The notes beneath the pieces are model-generated. The model was not told the origin of the DNA. It did not search any database and worked only from the letters and a program-made list of their open reading frames with translations. Below, one piece after another: positions 49,590 through 58,424 of a DNA stretch of 64,000 nucleotides; position 1 is the stretch's first letter, and each line of letters starts with the position of its first letter. Where the stretch lies: the NCBI RefSeq assembly GCF_014646515.1, contig NZ_BMNK01000003.1, positions 310,001-374,000 of the forward strand, written 5' to 3'. Source of the DNA: Nonomuraea glycinis. GTDB lineage: Bacteria > Actinomycetota > Actinomycetes > Streptosporangiales > Streptosporangiaceae. Made by a program: the position numbers and the translations under genes.

Positions 49590-50724
49590 CCAGGGCGCGC
49601 GGCCTGCGATCGGCAAGTCGATGGGCAGAGTGTTGAGCATCGACGGGCCCGGCGAGGTGACGCTGGTCGAGGACAAGCTGGCCGAGGTGCCCGACGGCGG
49701 GTTCCGGGTCGAGACGAGGCACAGCGGGATCTCGGCCGGCACCGAGCTCACCTACGTCAAGGGGGACAATCCCTACCTGACCTCCACCTGGGATCCCGCG
49801 CTCGGGCTGTTCCGTGAAGGCACGCCCTCGGTGGCCTATCCCGTGCGCGGCATCGGATACATGCAGGTGGGCAGGGTGGTCGAGACCCGGACGCGGGCGG
49901 TGCGCGAGGGCAGCACGGTGGCGATGGCCTACGGGCACCGCACCGGCTACGTGGCCGACCCCCTGCAGGACCGCTTCGTGGAGCTGCCGGACGACCTCGA
50001 CGCGCTGCTCGGCATCTACGTCGCCCACATGGGCCCCATCTGCGCCAACGGCCTGCTGCACGCCGCCGCCGACCTGCACGGCCCGAACGTCCGCCGGCTC
50101 GGCGACGGCGTGCACGGGCGGCGGGTCGTGGTGATGGGCGCGGGCGTGGTCGGGCTGCTGACGGCGTCGTTCGCCATCGCGTACGGCGCGGCGGAGGTCG
50201 TGGTCGTGGACGAGACCCCCGACCGGCTCGCCGTCGCCGCGGCGCTCGGCGCGAACGTACTGGCCGCCGACGACGACCCGGCCGTGGAGCTGAAGCGGCG
50301 CTGGCGGCACGGACCCAACGACCGGGGCGCGGACGTGGTGTTCCAGTGCCGGGGGCAGGCGCGGGCCCTGGCGCTGGCGCTGAAGCTGCTGCGCCCGCAG
50401 GGCACCGCGGTCGACCTGGCCTTCTACACCAAGGGCGCGGACGAGGTCCGGCTGGGCGAGGAGTTCCACCACAACGGGCTGTCGCTGCGCTGCGCCCAGA
50501 TCGGCCGGGTGCCGCGCGGGCTGGCGCACGCGTGGGACAGGGAACGCCTGTCCCACGAGACGATCGGCCTGCTCAGGCAGCGTGGCGGCCTGCTACGCCG
50601 GCACGTGATCACCGATGTCGCCGGCTTTGCCGAAGCTCCCCGCCTGCTGGCCGAGCTCGCGAGCCGGCGACGCCACGCCGTGCAGGCCGTGCTCAGCCAC
50701 CACGTCGAGGATGAGGGCGGCTGA
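49582..50724 (+). CDS. Medium-chain dehydrogenase (MDR), non-zinc subgroup
   Basis: A 380-residue MDR protein with Rossmann motif VVVMGAGVVGLLTA (about 176-189) and VVDETPDRL. At the position of the first catalytic zinc ligand it has SGISAGTELTYVKGDNPYL; cysteine is replaced by serine, so no classical zinc site is expected. It is a paralogue of the MDR at 52691-53725: both share SG[IV]SAGTELT, LGEEFHHN and a LAH.WD.ERL stretch. Its last 132 bp overlap the 3' end of the convergent hydrolase gene. Substrate unknown; probably a sugar or sugar acid. Confidence 0.9.
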   Translation: MGDQGARPAIGKSMGRVLSIDGPGEVTLVEDKLAEVPDGGFRVETRHSGISAGTELTYVKGDNPYLTSTWDPALGLFREGTPSVAYPVRGIGYMQVGRVVETRTRAVREGSTVAMAYGHRTGYVADPLQDRFVELPDDLDALLGIYVAHMGPICANGLLHAAADLHGPNVRRLGDGVHGRRVVVMGAGVVGLLTASFAIAYGAAEVVVVDETPDRLAVAAALGANVLAADDDPAVELKRRWRHGPNDRGADVVFQCRGQARALALALKLLRPQGTAVDLAFYTKGADEVRLGEEFHHNGLSLRCAQIGRVPRGLAHAWDRERLSHETIGLLRQRGGLLRRHVITDVAGFAEAPRLLAELASRRRHAVQAVLSHHVEDEGG

Positions 50725-51912
50725 CCAGCTGAAGTCGCGAGATCCGTGCCCCCGCAGGGTGACCGGGTCGAAGTATTCACGGAAGCCGGACCGTACGACC
50801 GCGTTGATCATGTTGTCGGCGAGCGAGGCGGCCAGGTCGGACCGGCGGTCCTTGAGGCCCTGCCAGACCAGCCAGGTGAGGTTGATCCAGCTCGGCCCGC
50901 GCCAGTAGCGGACCGGGTCGAACTCCGGGGCGGTCGGGGCGAAGCTCGGCAGCACCCCGTCCTTGAGGCCGAAGTGGTCGAGCCCGGTGCCGATCAGCGC
51001 GTGCGCGATCTCGCGCGGCAGGCCGGGCAGGATGAGCGGGACCAGGCCGGCCGCGCTGCTGGAGCGGATCAGGTAGCCGGTGCGCAGGTCGCGGGACTGG
51101 AAGATGCCGTCGTCGTAGAGGTGCTCGACCATGGCGGCGGTGATCGCGGCGGCTTCGGCGCGGTGCGGCTCCGGGTCCAGCCCGCACGCGGCCGCGATGT
51201 CGGCCAGCGCCAGCTCGGCGGCCCCGTACGCGGCGTTGAACAGCGGGTCCTCGACGTGGAAGGCGCCCGGCTCGCGGTAGCCGGAGTCGCGGTAGGCGGT
51301 GGCCAGCGCGGTGTAGCGGTCGTAGTCGCGGTCGGTGGGCCGCTCCTCGGCGCTGACATGGGTCAGGTCCCTGCGGCGGTAGCCGGTGGCGTCCGTCTCG
51401 ACGGCGCTGAGCGGCCGGTCCCAGGCGGGGCTGTTGTCCATGCCCGACTCCCAGGGGTGCACGATCGAGATCAGCCCCTCCGGCGAGCGCCTGGCGGTGC
51501 GCAGGAACTCCTGCTGGGCCACCAGCTTGGGATAGATCCTGCGCAGGAAGGCCAGGTCGGGCTCGGCCTGGTGGACCCGCCAGGCGGCCAGCGCGTGCAC
51601 GGGCGGCTGCACGATGCCGGAGGTGGCCGCGCCGGAGGGCGAGCGCGCCTGCCAGAACTCCGGGCCGGGGAAGTAGGCGCCTTCGGGCACCGCGGGGTTG
51701 AACACGATGTGCGGCACCCTGCCGTCGCTCCACTGCGCCCCGAACAGCGACAGCAGCTCGGTCCTGGCCCGCCTGGGCGACAGGTGGGCGTTGCCGATGG
51801 CGATGAAGGCGGAGTCCCAGCTCCATTGATGGGGGTAGAGCCGGCGCGAGGGGACCGTGTGCCCGCCGTCCCAGTTGTCGATCAGTACACGCACCGCATC
51901 GCGGAGGATCAT
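50593..51912 (-). CDS. MGH1/GH63-like glycosidase, probable glucosylglycerate-type hydrolase
   Basis: A 439-residue (alpha/alpha)6-barrel enzyme resembling the mannosylglycerate/glucosylglycerate hydrolases. Recognisable stretches are YPHQWSWDSAFIAIGNAHL (27-45), HPWESGMDNSPAWD (152-165; D159 candidate acid), GLKDGVLPS, YWRGPSWINLTWLV (336-349), and REYFDPVTLRGHGSRDFSWSAAL (378-400; E379 candidate base). The fold should end near residue 410; the remaining 30 residues run antisense through the end of the MDR gene, so the stop was probably displaced. It follows the isomerase and MDR genes in one minus-strand operon (ATGA overlap). Specificity for glucosylglycerate is inferred. Confidence 0.85.
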   Translation of the reverse strand: MILRDAVRVLIDNWDGGHTVPSRRLYPHQWSWDSAFIAIGNAHLSPRRARTELLSLFGAQWSDGRVPHIVFNPAVPEGAYFPGPEFWQARSPSGAATSGIVQPPVHALAAWRVHQAEPDLAFLRRIYPKLVAQQEFLRTARRSPEGLISIVHPWESGMDNSPAWDRPLSAVETDATGYRRRDLTHVSAEERPTDRDYDRYTALATAYRDSGYREPGAFHVEDPLFNAAYGAAELALADIAAACGLDPEPHRAEAAAITAAMVEHLYDDGIFQSRDLRTGYLIRSSSAAGLVPLILPGLPREIAHALIGTGLDHFGLKDGVLPSFAPTAPEFDPVRYWRGPSWINLTWLVWQGLKDRRSDLAASLADNMINAVVRSGFREYFDPVTLRGHGSRDFSWSAALILDVVAEHGLHGVASPARELGQQAGSFGKAGDIGDHVPA

Positions 51913-52694
51913 AGGAACTTCCTGATGAAGGCCGCCGTCTGGGGAAGAACGATCTCGGGCTCACCGCGCAGGCGGCATTCGAGCGCCAGGTAGCCCTCAT
52001 AGCCGACGGCGTCGAGGGTGGCGAGCTGCGCGCCCCAGTCGAGGTGGCCGGTGCCCGGCTGGTTGCGGTTGGACTCGCTGATCTGCATGTGCGCGAGGTA
52101 GGGGGCGGCCTCGATCAGCGAGCGGCAGGGGTCGTCCTCCTCGATGTTCATGTGGTAGGTGTCGCCGACGACCCGGATCGAGTCCTGGGCGCAGTAGGAG
52201 ACCGCGTCGGCCAGGGTGTTGACCATGTGGTTCTCGTAGCGGTTGAGCGGCTCCAGCATGATCAGGACGCCGTTGCGCTGCGCGTGCTCGCCGAGGATGC
52301 CCAGCGCCTCCGCCAGCACCTCACGGTCCTCCTGGGCGCTGCGCGGCGGGACGAACGGCGGCAGCCGCAGCGAGAACTGGCCCCAGGAGGCCGGGGTCAT
52401 CACGCCGACGCCGCCGAGCTCGCCGATGACCGAGAGCTGCGACCTGAGCTGCTGGATCGCGTCCGTGCGCTTGGCCGGGTCGAAGTCGCCGATGAAGTGC
52501 GGCATGTCCACGCACACGGTCGGCATGACGACGCCGTCCGCCAGCGCCCGCTTGAGCTCGGTCAGCCGGCCCGCGAAGTGGAAGTCACCCTTTCCGCGCA
52601 GTTCGATGGCGTCGAACCCGGCCTCGACCGCGAACGCGAACTTCTCCTGCAGGGACCGGCCGGGCAGGAGCTGCTCCTGGGCGGCGAGCTTCAC
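51909..52694 (-). CDS. TIM-barrel sugar phosphate isomerase/epimerase
   Basis: A 261-residue AP-endonuclease-2-family barrel protein. Metal-ligand-like residues are seen in LEPLNRYE, VVGDTYHMNIEEDD, HMQISESNRNQPG and ALECR, matching the usual E-D-H-E pattern of xylose-isomerase-like epimerases. GTG start overlaps the MDR stop (GTGA), and its own stop overlaps the hydrolase start (ATGA). Members act on ketoses, inosose or 3-ketosugars; the exact substrate is not readable. Confidence 0.9.
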   Translation of the reverse strand: MKLAAQEQLLPGRSLQEKFAFAVEAGFDAIELRGKGDFHFAGRLTELKRALADGVVMPTVCVDMPHFIGDFDPAKRTDAIQQLRSQLSVIGELGGVGVMTPASWGQFSLRLPPFVPPRSAQEDREVLAEALGILGEHAQRNGVLIMLEPLNRYENHMVNTLADAVSYCAQDSIRVVGDTYHMNIEEDDPCRSLIEAAPYLAHMQISESNRNQPGTGHLDWGAQLATLDAVGYEGYLALECRLRGEPEIVLPQTAAFIRKFL

Positions 52695-53725
52695 TGTGAC
52701 TCCTCGAAGGTGAAGACGAGCTGGAGCACCTCTGACGGGTGCTTGTCGATCAATTCGAAGGCGGCGGCGGCGGCGTCCACGGGGACGACGTGGCTGATCA
52801 GGTCGGTGACGTCGATGTCACCCCGGTGCACCGTCTCCATGAAGGTGCGCTGCAGCCGCTCGACGTCCCAGCGGTGGGCGAGCCAGGAGGCGACCCCGCC
52901 GATCTGGGAGGAGACGAGCTGCACCTGGTTGTGGTGGAACTCCTCGCCGAGCCGCAGCCCGACGCCGTCGCCCTGGTAGAAGCCGGCGGCCACGACCCGG
53001 CCGCCCTTGCGGACGGTCCTGACGGCCTCGTGCAGGCCCAGGCTGCTGCCGCTCAGCTCGATGGCGGTGTCGGCGCCCTCGATCCGCTTGCGGATGAACT
53101 CGGCGACCGATCCGGACCGCACGTCGAACGTCTCGGCAGCGCCGTACTGACGGGCGAGCTCCAGGCGGGCCGGGATGGCGTCGGCGGCGACCACCCGCGC
53201 GCCGCTCAGCACGGCCAGGCGGGTGGCGAGCAGACCGATGACGCCCTGGCCGAAGACGGCGACCTGGTCGCCGAGGTGGATGTCGGCGGCGTGCACGGCG
53301 TTGAGCGCGATGGCGCCGACGCGGGCGAAGACACCGGCGATCGGGTCGGCGCCGGGTGGCAGCACGTGGCCGACGAGCTTGGCGGCGGGGACCACGGCCT
53401 CGCCGCGGTGGCCCCAGATGCCCCAGACGAGGCTGCCGACGGGCGGGTCGGCGACGTCGGGCGCCGCCTCCACCACCTCACCGACCTCCTGGTAGCCCCA
53501 GCCGCTGAGCGGATAAGCGTGGGTGTTGCCGTCGAGGAACAGGCGCTGGTCGGTGTCCCACTTGCGGTTGAGATAGGGGTTCGTCCCCCGATAGGCGGTC
53601 AGCTCGGTGCCGGCGGAGACTCCGGAGAACAGCGTGCGCACCCGCACGCTCCCCGGGACAAGCTCGGCGGGCTGTTCCAGGCTGACGGAGACAAGGCCTG
53701 GCTCTTGAAAGGTGATGACGCGCAT
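52691..53725 (-). CDS. Medium-chain dehydrogenase (MDR), non-zinc subgroup
   Basis: A 344-residue MDR oxidoreductase, first gene of the minus-strand operon MDR-isomerase-hydrolase. It has SGVSAGTELTAYRGTNPYL in place of the catalytic-zinc motif and the Rossmann segment VAVFGQGVIGLLATRLAV. It is a paralogue of the plus-strand MDR 3 kb away. The ATG 53725 gives the usual MRVITF start; a GTG three codons upstream has an equally weak ribosome-binding site. A perfect inverted repeat, the likely ROK operator, lies 18 bp upstream, so the operon is probably controlled by it. Confidence 0.9.
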   Translation of the reverse strand: MRVITFQEPGLVSVSLEQPAELVPGSVRVRTLFSGVSAGTELTAYRGTNPYLNRKWDTDQRLFLDGNTHAYPLSGWGYQEVGEVVEAAPDVADPPVGSLVWGIWGHRGEAVVPAAKLVGHVLPPGADPIAGVFARVGAIALNAVHAADIHLGDQVAVFGQGVIGLLATRLAVLSGARVVAADAIPARLELARQYGAAETFDVRSGSVAEFIRKRIEGADTAIELSGSSLGLHEAVRTVRKGGRVVAAGFYQGDGVGLRLGEEFHHNQVQLVSSQIGGVASWLAHRWDVERLQRTFMETVHRGDIDVTDLISHVVPVDAAAAAFELIDKHPSEVLQLVFTFEESQ

Positions 53726-54128
53726 TTCCCACACTTATGCCTATTGATCAAACAAAAGTCGATCAATTACGGGTTGTTGGCAAACCATAGTCGCGCCCGG
53801 AACACTCGTAAGTCTACGACTTCCGTCGAGTCTCCTGACGAAAATGGGGGTTCAGACGGTGTGTCTTCTGGAAAGGCACCTTACCCGGCATACAACCCCA
53901 GGTCATGCGCCTAGATTCCTTACGCGACATCCTTCGCAAAGAGGTGACTCCCGCTTTGCCTGCGCCGTCGGCATCCTGAACATTCCGCGCCCCGCCAAAG
54001 AGACGCAGGTGAAGCCCGATGTCGGCGTGACCACCGGGAAGCCGTGGACGACCGGGCGCACGCACCGCACGTTGCGCCGTCTTCTCCGGGGGTACGTGCG
54101 GGCGTATCCCCGTTCAGAGGAGCGTGCC
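53726..54128. other. Divergent regulatory region between catabolic and import operons
   Basis: This 403-bp non-coding stretch separates the MDR and the receptor gene. It contains the ATTGATC palindrome and AGAGGAG ahead of the receptor start. The first 100 bp are the most A/T-rich part of the neighbourhood. No further gene is supported; a frame on the plus strand extends in from about 53844 but has no family-like sequence. Confidence 0.6.
53743..53767. promoter_or_regulatory. Inverted repeat ATTGATC-N11-GATCAAT, probable operator
   Basis: Perfect 7-bp arms (53743-53749 and 53761-53767) with 11 bp between, 18 bp upstream of the MDR start and in the shared intergenic region of the divergent catabolic and import operons. 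ROK proteins bind palindromic sites; the ROK gene at the end of the import operon is the obvious candidate. Confidence 0.6.
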
Positions 54129-55496
54129 ATGCCGAAGCGGGTCACCGCCGTCCTCTCCGCCGCCCTGCTCGCGACTACCTGCCTGGCTGCCTGTGGCGAC
54201 GACGGCCAGCAGGCGGCCGGCAACCAGATCACCGTCTGGACCGAGGAGAACCTCGAAGACCGGATGGCCGTCCAGAAACAGATCATCGCCGAGTTCACCC
54301 GGAAGACCGGAATCAAGGTCGACCTCGTCGGAGTCGCCGAGGACCAGTTCAGTCAGGTGATCACCTCCGCCGCCGCGGCGGGCGAGCTGCCCGACGTGAT
54401 CGGGGCGCTTCCCCTCGCCTCGGTCCGCGAGCTTGAGGCCAACGACCTGCTCGACACCGAGACCGCCGGCCGGATCGTCGACCGGCTCGGGCGCGACACG
54501 TTCTCGCCACGCGCCCTGGAGCTCGACAGCGCGGCGGGCAAGCCGCTGGCCGTGCCCAGCGACGGATGGGCGCAACTCATCCTCTACCGCAAGGACCTGT
54601 TCGAGCGGGCCGGACTGCGCCCGCCCGACACCTACGAGGCGCTGCAGGCCGCGGCCGCGAAGCTGAACACCGGCGGGATCGCCGGCATCACGCTGGCGGT
54701 CGCGCCGAAGGACGCCTTCACCGCGCAGAGCTTCGAGCACGTCGCGCTGGCCAACGGCTGCCAGCTGGTGGACGACGCCGGCAACGTCACCCTCGACTCG
54801 CCCGCGTGCGTCAGGGCCTTCGAGTTCTACGCCGGCCTGGCCAAGAACTATTCGGTCAAGGGCATCCAGGACGTCGACTCCACCAGGGCCACCTACTTCT
54901 CCGGCAAGGCCGCCATGATGATCTGGTCGTCGTTCGTCCTGGACGAGCTGGCCGGACTCCGTAAGGACGCCCTGCCCAGTTGCCCCGAATGCCGCGAAGA
55001 TCGGCAATGGCTGGCGAAGAACACCGGGGTCGTCACCGCGCTGAAGGGCCCCGACGGCAGCGCGCCCGCGCAGTACGGCGAGATCGTCTCCTGGGCGGTC
55101 CTACGCGACTCCGCCACCGACCCGGCCACGACCTTCGTCTCCTACATGATGAACGAGGGCTACGAGCGCTGGCTCGGCATGGCGCCGGAGGGCAAGTTCC
55201 CCACCCGCAAGGGGTTCGCCGACAAGTGGACCCGGCTCCCCGCCGGCGTCGACACCAAGAAGCCACTGGCCGACATCTATCCGGCCGAGGTGCTCGACGC
55301 GCTGCGCACCAGCCCCGACACGTTCGAACGCTGGGGCATCCCGCAGGGCCAGGGCAAGCTCGTGGGCGCCACGATGGGCGAGCTGCCGGTGCCCACGGCG
55401 CTGAGCGGCCTGGTGGACGGCTCACTCACCGCCCAGGCCGCGGCCGCCCAGGCCAAGACCGAGGTGGAGACCATCAAGCGCGGGATCCGCGAGTGA
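54129..55496 (+). CDS. Carbohydrate ABC transporter receptor lipoprotein
   Basis: A 455-residue extracellular solute-binding lipoprotein. A signal peptide ends with lipobox L-A-A-C (about 18-21), then NQITVWTEENLEDRMAV opens the family 1 fold, with LPDVIGALPLASVRELEAND and SDGWAQLILYRKDLFERAGLRPPDTYEAL. A CPEC-like pair (CPECREDRQW) and another pair of cysteines may form disulphides. AGAGGAG 6 nt before the ATG fixes the start. The downstream permease starts within its stop. The ligand may be the substrate of the nearby hydrolase. Confidence 0.93.
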   Translation: MPKRVTAVLSAALLATTCLAACGDDGQQAAGNQITVWTEENLEDRMAVQKQIIAEFTRKTGIKVDLVGVAEDQFSQVITSAAAAGELPDVIGALPLASVRELEANDLLDTETAGRIVDRLGRDTFSPRALELDSAAGKPLAVPSDGWAQLILYRKDLFERAGLRPPDTYEALQAAAAKLNTGGIAGITLAVAPKDAFTAQSFEHVALANGCQLVDDAGNVTLDSPACVRAFEFYAGLAKNYSVKGIQDVDSTRATYFSGKAAMMIWSSFVLDELAGLRKDALPSCPECREDRQWLAKNTGVVTALKGPDGSAPAQYGEIVSWAVLRDSATDPATTFVSYMMNEGYERWLGMAPEGKFPTRKGFADKWTRLPAGVDTKKPLADIYPAEVLDALRTSPDTFERWGIPQGQGKLVGATMGELPVPTALSGLVDGSLTAQAAAAQAKTEVETIKRGIRE

Positions 55497-56407
55497 TGCG
55501 CGGGCGGACGCTGCGCGAGCAGGAGGGCCGGGCCGGGCTGGCGCTGATCTCGCCGACCCTGGTCATCACGCTGGTCGTGGTGGTCCTGCCGCTCCTGTGG
55601 GCGATCATGCTGGCGTTCCAGGACGTACGGCTGATCAACATCCGCCAGGTGGGGCTCTTCGGCGGCTACACGCTGGAGAACTTCACGTACGTGCTGGCTG
55701 AGCCGGGATTTTGGACCGCCCTGGTCAACACCATGATCTACACCGTGGCGGGCACCGGGCTGTCGATCGTGATCGGGCTCGTCGCCGCGCTGGCCCTGCG
55801 CGACAGGTTCCGGGGCAGGACCCTGGTCAGGGCCTCGATCCTGATCCCGTACGTGGCGCCGGTGGTGGCGGTGACGTTCCTGTGGCAGACGATGCTGAGC
55901 CCGCAGTACGGCATCGTGAACACCTGGCTGAGCGAGCCGATCGCCTTCCTCACCCAGGCCAGGGGCACCTTCCTCGGCGTCGAGGTGCCGGTGGCGCTGC
56001 TCACCGTGATCGCGTTCGAGGCGTGGCGTTACTTCCCCTTCGCCTTCCTGTTCATCCTGGCCAGGATCCAGGCGCTGCCCGCCGAGCTGGACGAGGCCGC
56101 GGTGGTGGACGGGGCGACGCCGACGCAGCGCTTCCGCTACGTGATGCTGCCGCAGCTGTGGCGGATCATCGCGCTGCTGGCGGTGCTGCGGTTCGTGTTC
56201 ACCTTCACCAAGTTCGACGACGTCTATCTGCTGACCGGCGGCGGCGCGGGCACGGAGGTGGTCAGCGTGCGCGTCTACAACTTCCTGACCGCCCGCGACG
56301 ACATCGGCGCCTCGGCCGCCCAGGCCATCGTGCTCGCGGTGGTGCTGGTCGTGTTCCTGGTCATCTATCTGAAGTTCTTCGCGGGAGGCGAACGTGACCA
56401 GGGATAG
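55496..56407 (+). CDS. Carbohydrate ABC transporter permease (MalF-like)
   Basis: A 303-residue inner-membrane permease with six predicted helices and EAA motif LDEAAVVDGATPTQRFRYVMLPQL. The start ATG at 55496 shares its A with the receptor TGA (TGATG), indicating coupling. The usual short periplasmic loops are present; the extra domain found in the other importer is absent. It overlaps the next permease by 14 bp. Confidence 0.94.
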   Translation: MRGRTLREQEGRAGLALISPTLVITLVVVVLPLLWAIMLAFQDVRLINIRQVGLFGGYTLENFTYVLAEPGFWTALVNTMIYTVAGTGLSIVIGLVAALALRDRFRGRTLVRASILIPYVAPVVAVTFLWQTMLSPQYGIVNTWLSEPIAFLTQARGTFLGVEVPVALLTVIAFEAWRYFPFAFLFILARIQALPAELDEAAVVDGATPTQRFRYVMLPQLWRIIALLAVLRFVFTFTKFDDVYLLTGGGAGTEVVSVRVYNFLTARDDIGASAAQAIVLAVVLVVFLVIYLKFFAGGERDQG

Positions 56408-57239
56408 GTTCGAGCGCGCCCTGTTCAGGGCGCTCCGGCCGCTGGTGATCGCCGTGCTCTTCGCGATCACCGCGTTTCCGCTCTACTACATGGTGATGCT
56501 GTCCTTCCGCGACATCCAGGAGCTCATCCTGGAGCCGGGCTCGCTGTGGCCGCGTGACTTCACCCTGGACACGTACACGAACGTGCTGGGCCGGCAGGGC
56601 TTTCTGATCTTCATGCGCAACAGCGCGATCGTCGCGGTCGTCTCGGTCGCGGTCACGCTGCTGATCTCGATCCCCGGCGCGTACGCCGTCGCCCGGCTGC
56701 GCTTCTTCGGCCGCCGGCAGGTGCACTTCCTGTTCCTGGCCGTCTACCTGTTTCCGGCCATCGTGCTGGCCATCCCGCTCTTCGTGCTGTTCACCATGCT
56801 CGGGCTGCGCGGGTCGCTGTTCGGCCTGATCCTGGTGTACATCGCGCAGACCGTGCCGGTCACGGTATACATGCTCCGCAACTACTTCGAAACGGTGCCG
56901 CAGAGCGTGGAGGAGGCGGCCGCGATCGACGGGTGCACCCGCCTGTCGACCATCTGGCGGGTGGTGCTGCCGCTGTCCAAGCCCGCGCTCATGGCCACCG
57001 GACTGTACGCGTTCATGATCGCTTGGAACGAGTTCCTGTTCGCCCTGCTCTTCCTGGTGGAAAAGCGGGACAGTTGGACCGTTTCCCTGGGACTCTCGCA
57101 GCTGGCGGGCAGCATCGAGATCCCGACAACGGTTCTCATGGCGGGATCCGTGGTGCTGACACTGCCCATCGTGGTCGTGTTCTTCGCCGGCGAGAGACTG
57201 CTGACGGAGGGCCTCACCGCAGGGGCCGAGAAGGGATAG
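56394..57239 (+). CDS. Carbohydrate ABC transporter permease (MalG-like)
   Basis: A 281-residue permease with six membrane helices and the EAA loop SVEEAAAIDGCTRLSTIWRVVLPL. GTG start with GGGAGG upstream, overlapping the preceding permease gene. No ATPase gene is in the operon; a shared MsiK-type ATPase encoded elsewhere is likely. The ROK regulator follows after 3 bp. Confidence 0.94.
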   Translation: MTRDRFERALFRALRPLVIAVLFAITAFPLYYMVMLSFRDIQELILEPGSLWPRDFTLDTYTNVLGRQGFLIFMRNSAIVAVVSVAVTLLISIPGAYAVARLRFFGRRQVHFLFLAVYLFPAIVLAIPLFVLFTMLGLRGSLFGLILVYIAQTVPVTVYMLRNYFETVPQSVEEAAAIDGCTRLSTIWRVVLPLSKPALMATGLYAFMIAWNEFLFALLFLVEKRDSWTVSLGLSQLAGSIEIPTTVLMAGSVVLTLPIVVVFFAGERLLTEGLTAGAEKG

Positions 57240-57242
57240 ACC

Positions 57243-58424
57243 ATGCTGACGGCAGGGCAGGTGCTCCAGCTCATCCGCGACGGCTCCTGCCCGACGCGCA
57301 GAGAACTGATCGAGTTCACCGGTCTGTCCCGGTCGACCATCACCGACCGGGTGGACCGGCTCATCGAGGCCGGCTTCATCCACGAGTCCGGCGTCGGCAC
57401 CTCCGGCGGCGGGCGGCCGCCCTCGGTGCTCGACATCGACGCCACCAGCCGCCTGGTGCTGGTGGCCGACCTGGGGGCCGGCCACGCGCGGGTGGCGCTG
57501 ACCGACCTCGCGGCCCGGCCGATGGCCGAGGAGCACACCGAGATGCGCATCGAGCTCGGGCCGGACGCCGTCCTGTCCTGGGTGCGCGAGGCCTTCGAGC
57601 GGCTGCTCGACCGCGCCGGCCGGACCGCCGAGCAGGTGTGCGGCATCGGCCTGGACCTGCCCGGCTCCCTGGACCACGGCACGGGCCGGGTCATCAGGTC
57701 GTTCCTGATGCCCGGCTGGGACGACCACCCGATCAGGGAGCTGCTGCGGGAGCGGTTCGACGTGCCGATCCTGGTGGAGAACGACGCCAACGCGATGGCG
57801 CTGGGCGAGTGGTGGTCCTGCTGGCGCTCCTGCGAGTCGCTCATCCTGGTCAAGGTGTCCACCGGCATCGGCACCGGCATCGTGCTGGGCGGGCGCGTCT
57901 ACCGGGGGGTGGAGGAGGCCGCCGGCAACATCGGCCACGTCCGCCTGCACGAGACCGACGACCGCGTGTGCACCTGCGGCTCGCGCGGCTGCGTGGCCTC
58001 GCTGGCGAGCGGCTCCGCCATCGCCGCGGACCTGGGGCAGAGCAGCAGCCGGGACGTGGTCCGGCTGGTGCACGCGGGAGACCCCGCTGCCATCGCGCGC
58101 ACCCAGGAGGGCGGCCGCACCCTGGGCGTCGTGCTGGCCACCGCGGTCAGCCTGCTGAACCCGGGCGTGCTGGTGCTGGCCGGTGACATGGCGGCGACGG
58201 GAGAGCACTATCTGACGGGCATCAGGGAGAGCGTCTACCGCCGGAGCCTGCCGTACACCACCCGCAATCTGGAGATCGTGCCGAGCTCGCTGGGCGAGCG
58301 GGCGGGCATCGTGGGGACGGCCGTCACCGTCATGGAGCACGTGCTGTCCCCCACGGCCGTCGACGCGGCCCTGGCCGAGCTCACCCCGTCACGCGGGCGT
58401 GCCAGGACCAGCGCGGCCGGCTGA
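57243..58424 (+). CDS. ROK family transcriptional regulator
   Basis: A 393-residue repressor. Residues 1-60 are a winged helix (LIRDGSCPTRRELIEFTGLSRSTITDRVDRLIEAG). The rest is a sugar-kinase-like ROK fold: DLGAGHARVAL, VENDANAMALGEWW, and a zinc site of the type CxCGxxGC in CTCGSRGC, in which the usual glutamate after it is alanine. Loss of part of the kinase signature fits a sensor without kinase activity. It is the last gene of the import operon, and likely controls it and the divergent hydrolase operon through the palindrome at 53743. Its last 36 bp overlap the convergent metal-receptor gene. Confidence 0.92.
   Translation: MLTAGQVLQLIRDGSCPTRRELIEFTGLSRSTITDRVDRLIEAGFIHESGVGTSGGGRPPSVLDIDATSRLVLVADLGAGHARVALTDLAARPMAEEHTEMRIELGPDAVLSWVREAFERLLDRAGRTAEQVCGIGLDLPGSLDHGTGRVIRSFLMPGWDDHPIRELLRERFDVPILVENDANAMALGEWWSCWRSCESLILVKVSTGIGTGIVLGGRVYRGVEEAAGNIGHVRLHETDDRVCTCGSRGCVASLASGSAIAADLGQSSSRDVVRLVHAGDPAAIARTQEGGRTLGVVLATAVSLLNPGVLVLAGDMAATGEHYLTGIRESVYRRSLPYTTRNLEIVPSSLGERAGIVGTAVTVMEHVLSPTAVDAALAELTPSRGRARTSAAG

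Noticed and set aside
56361..58340. 659-codon minus-strand open frame
   Set aside because: Antisense to the second permease and the ROK regulator, with shadow-type composition.
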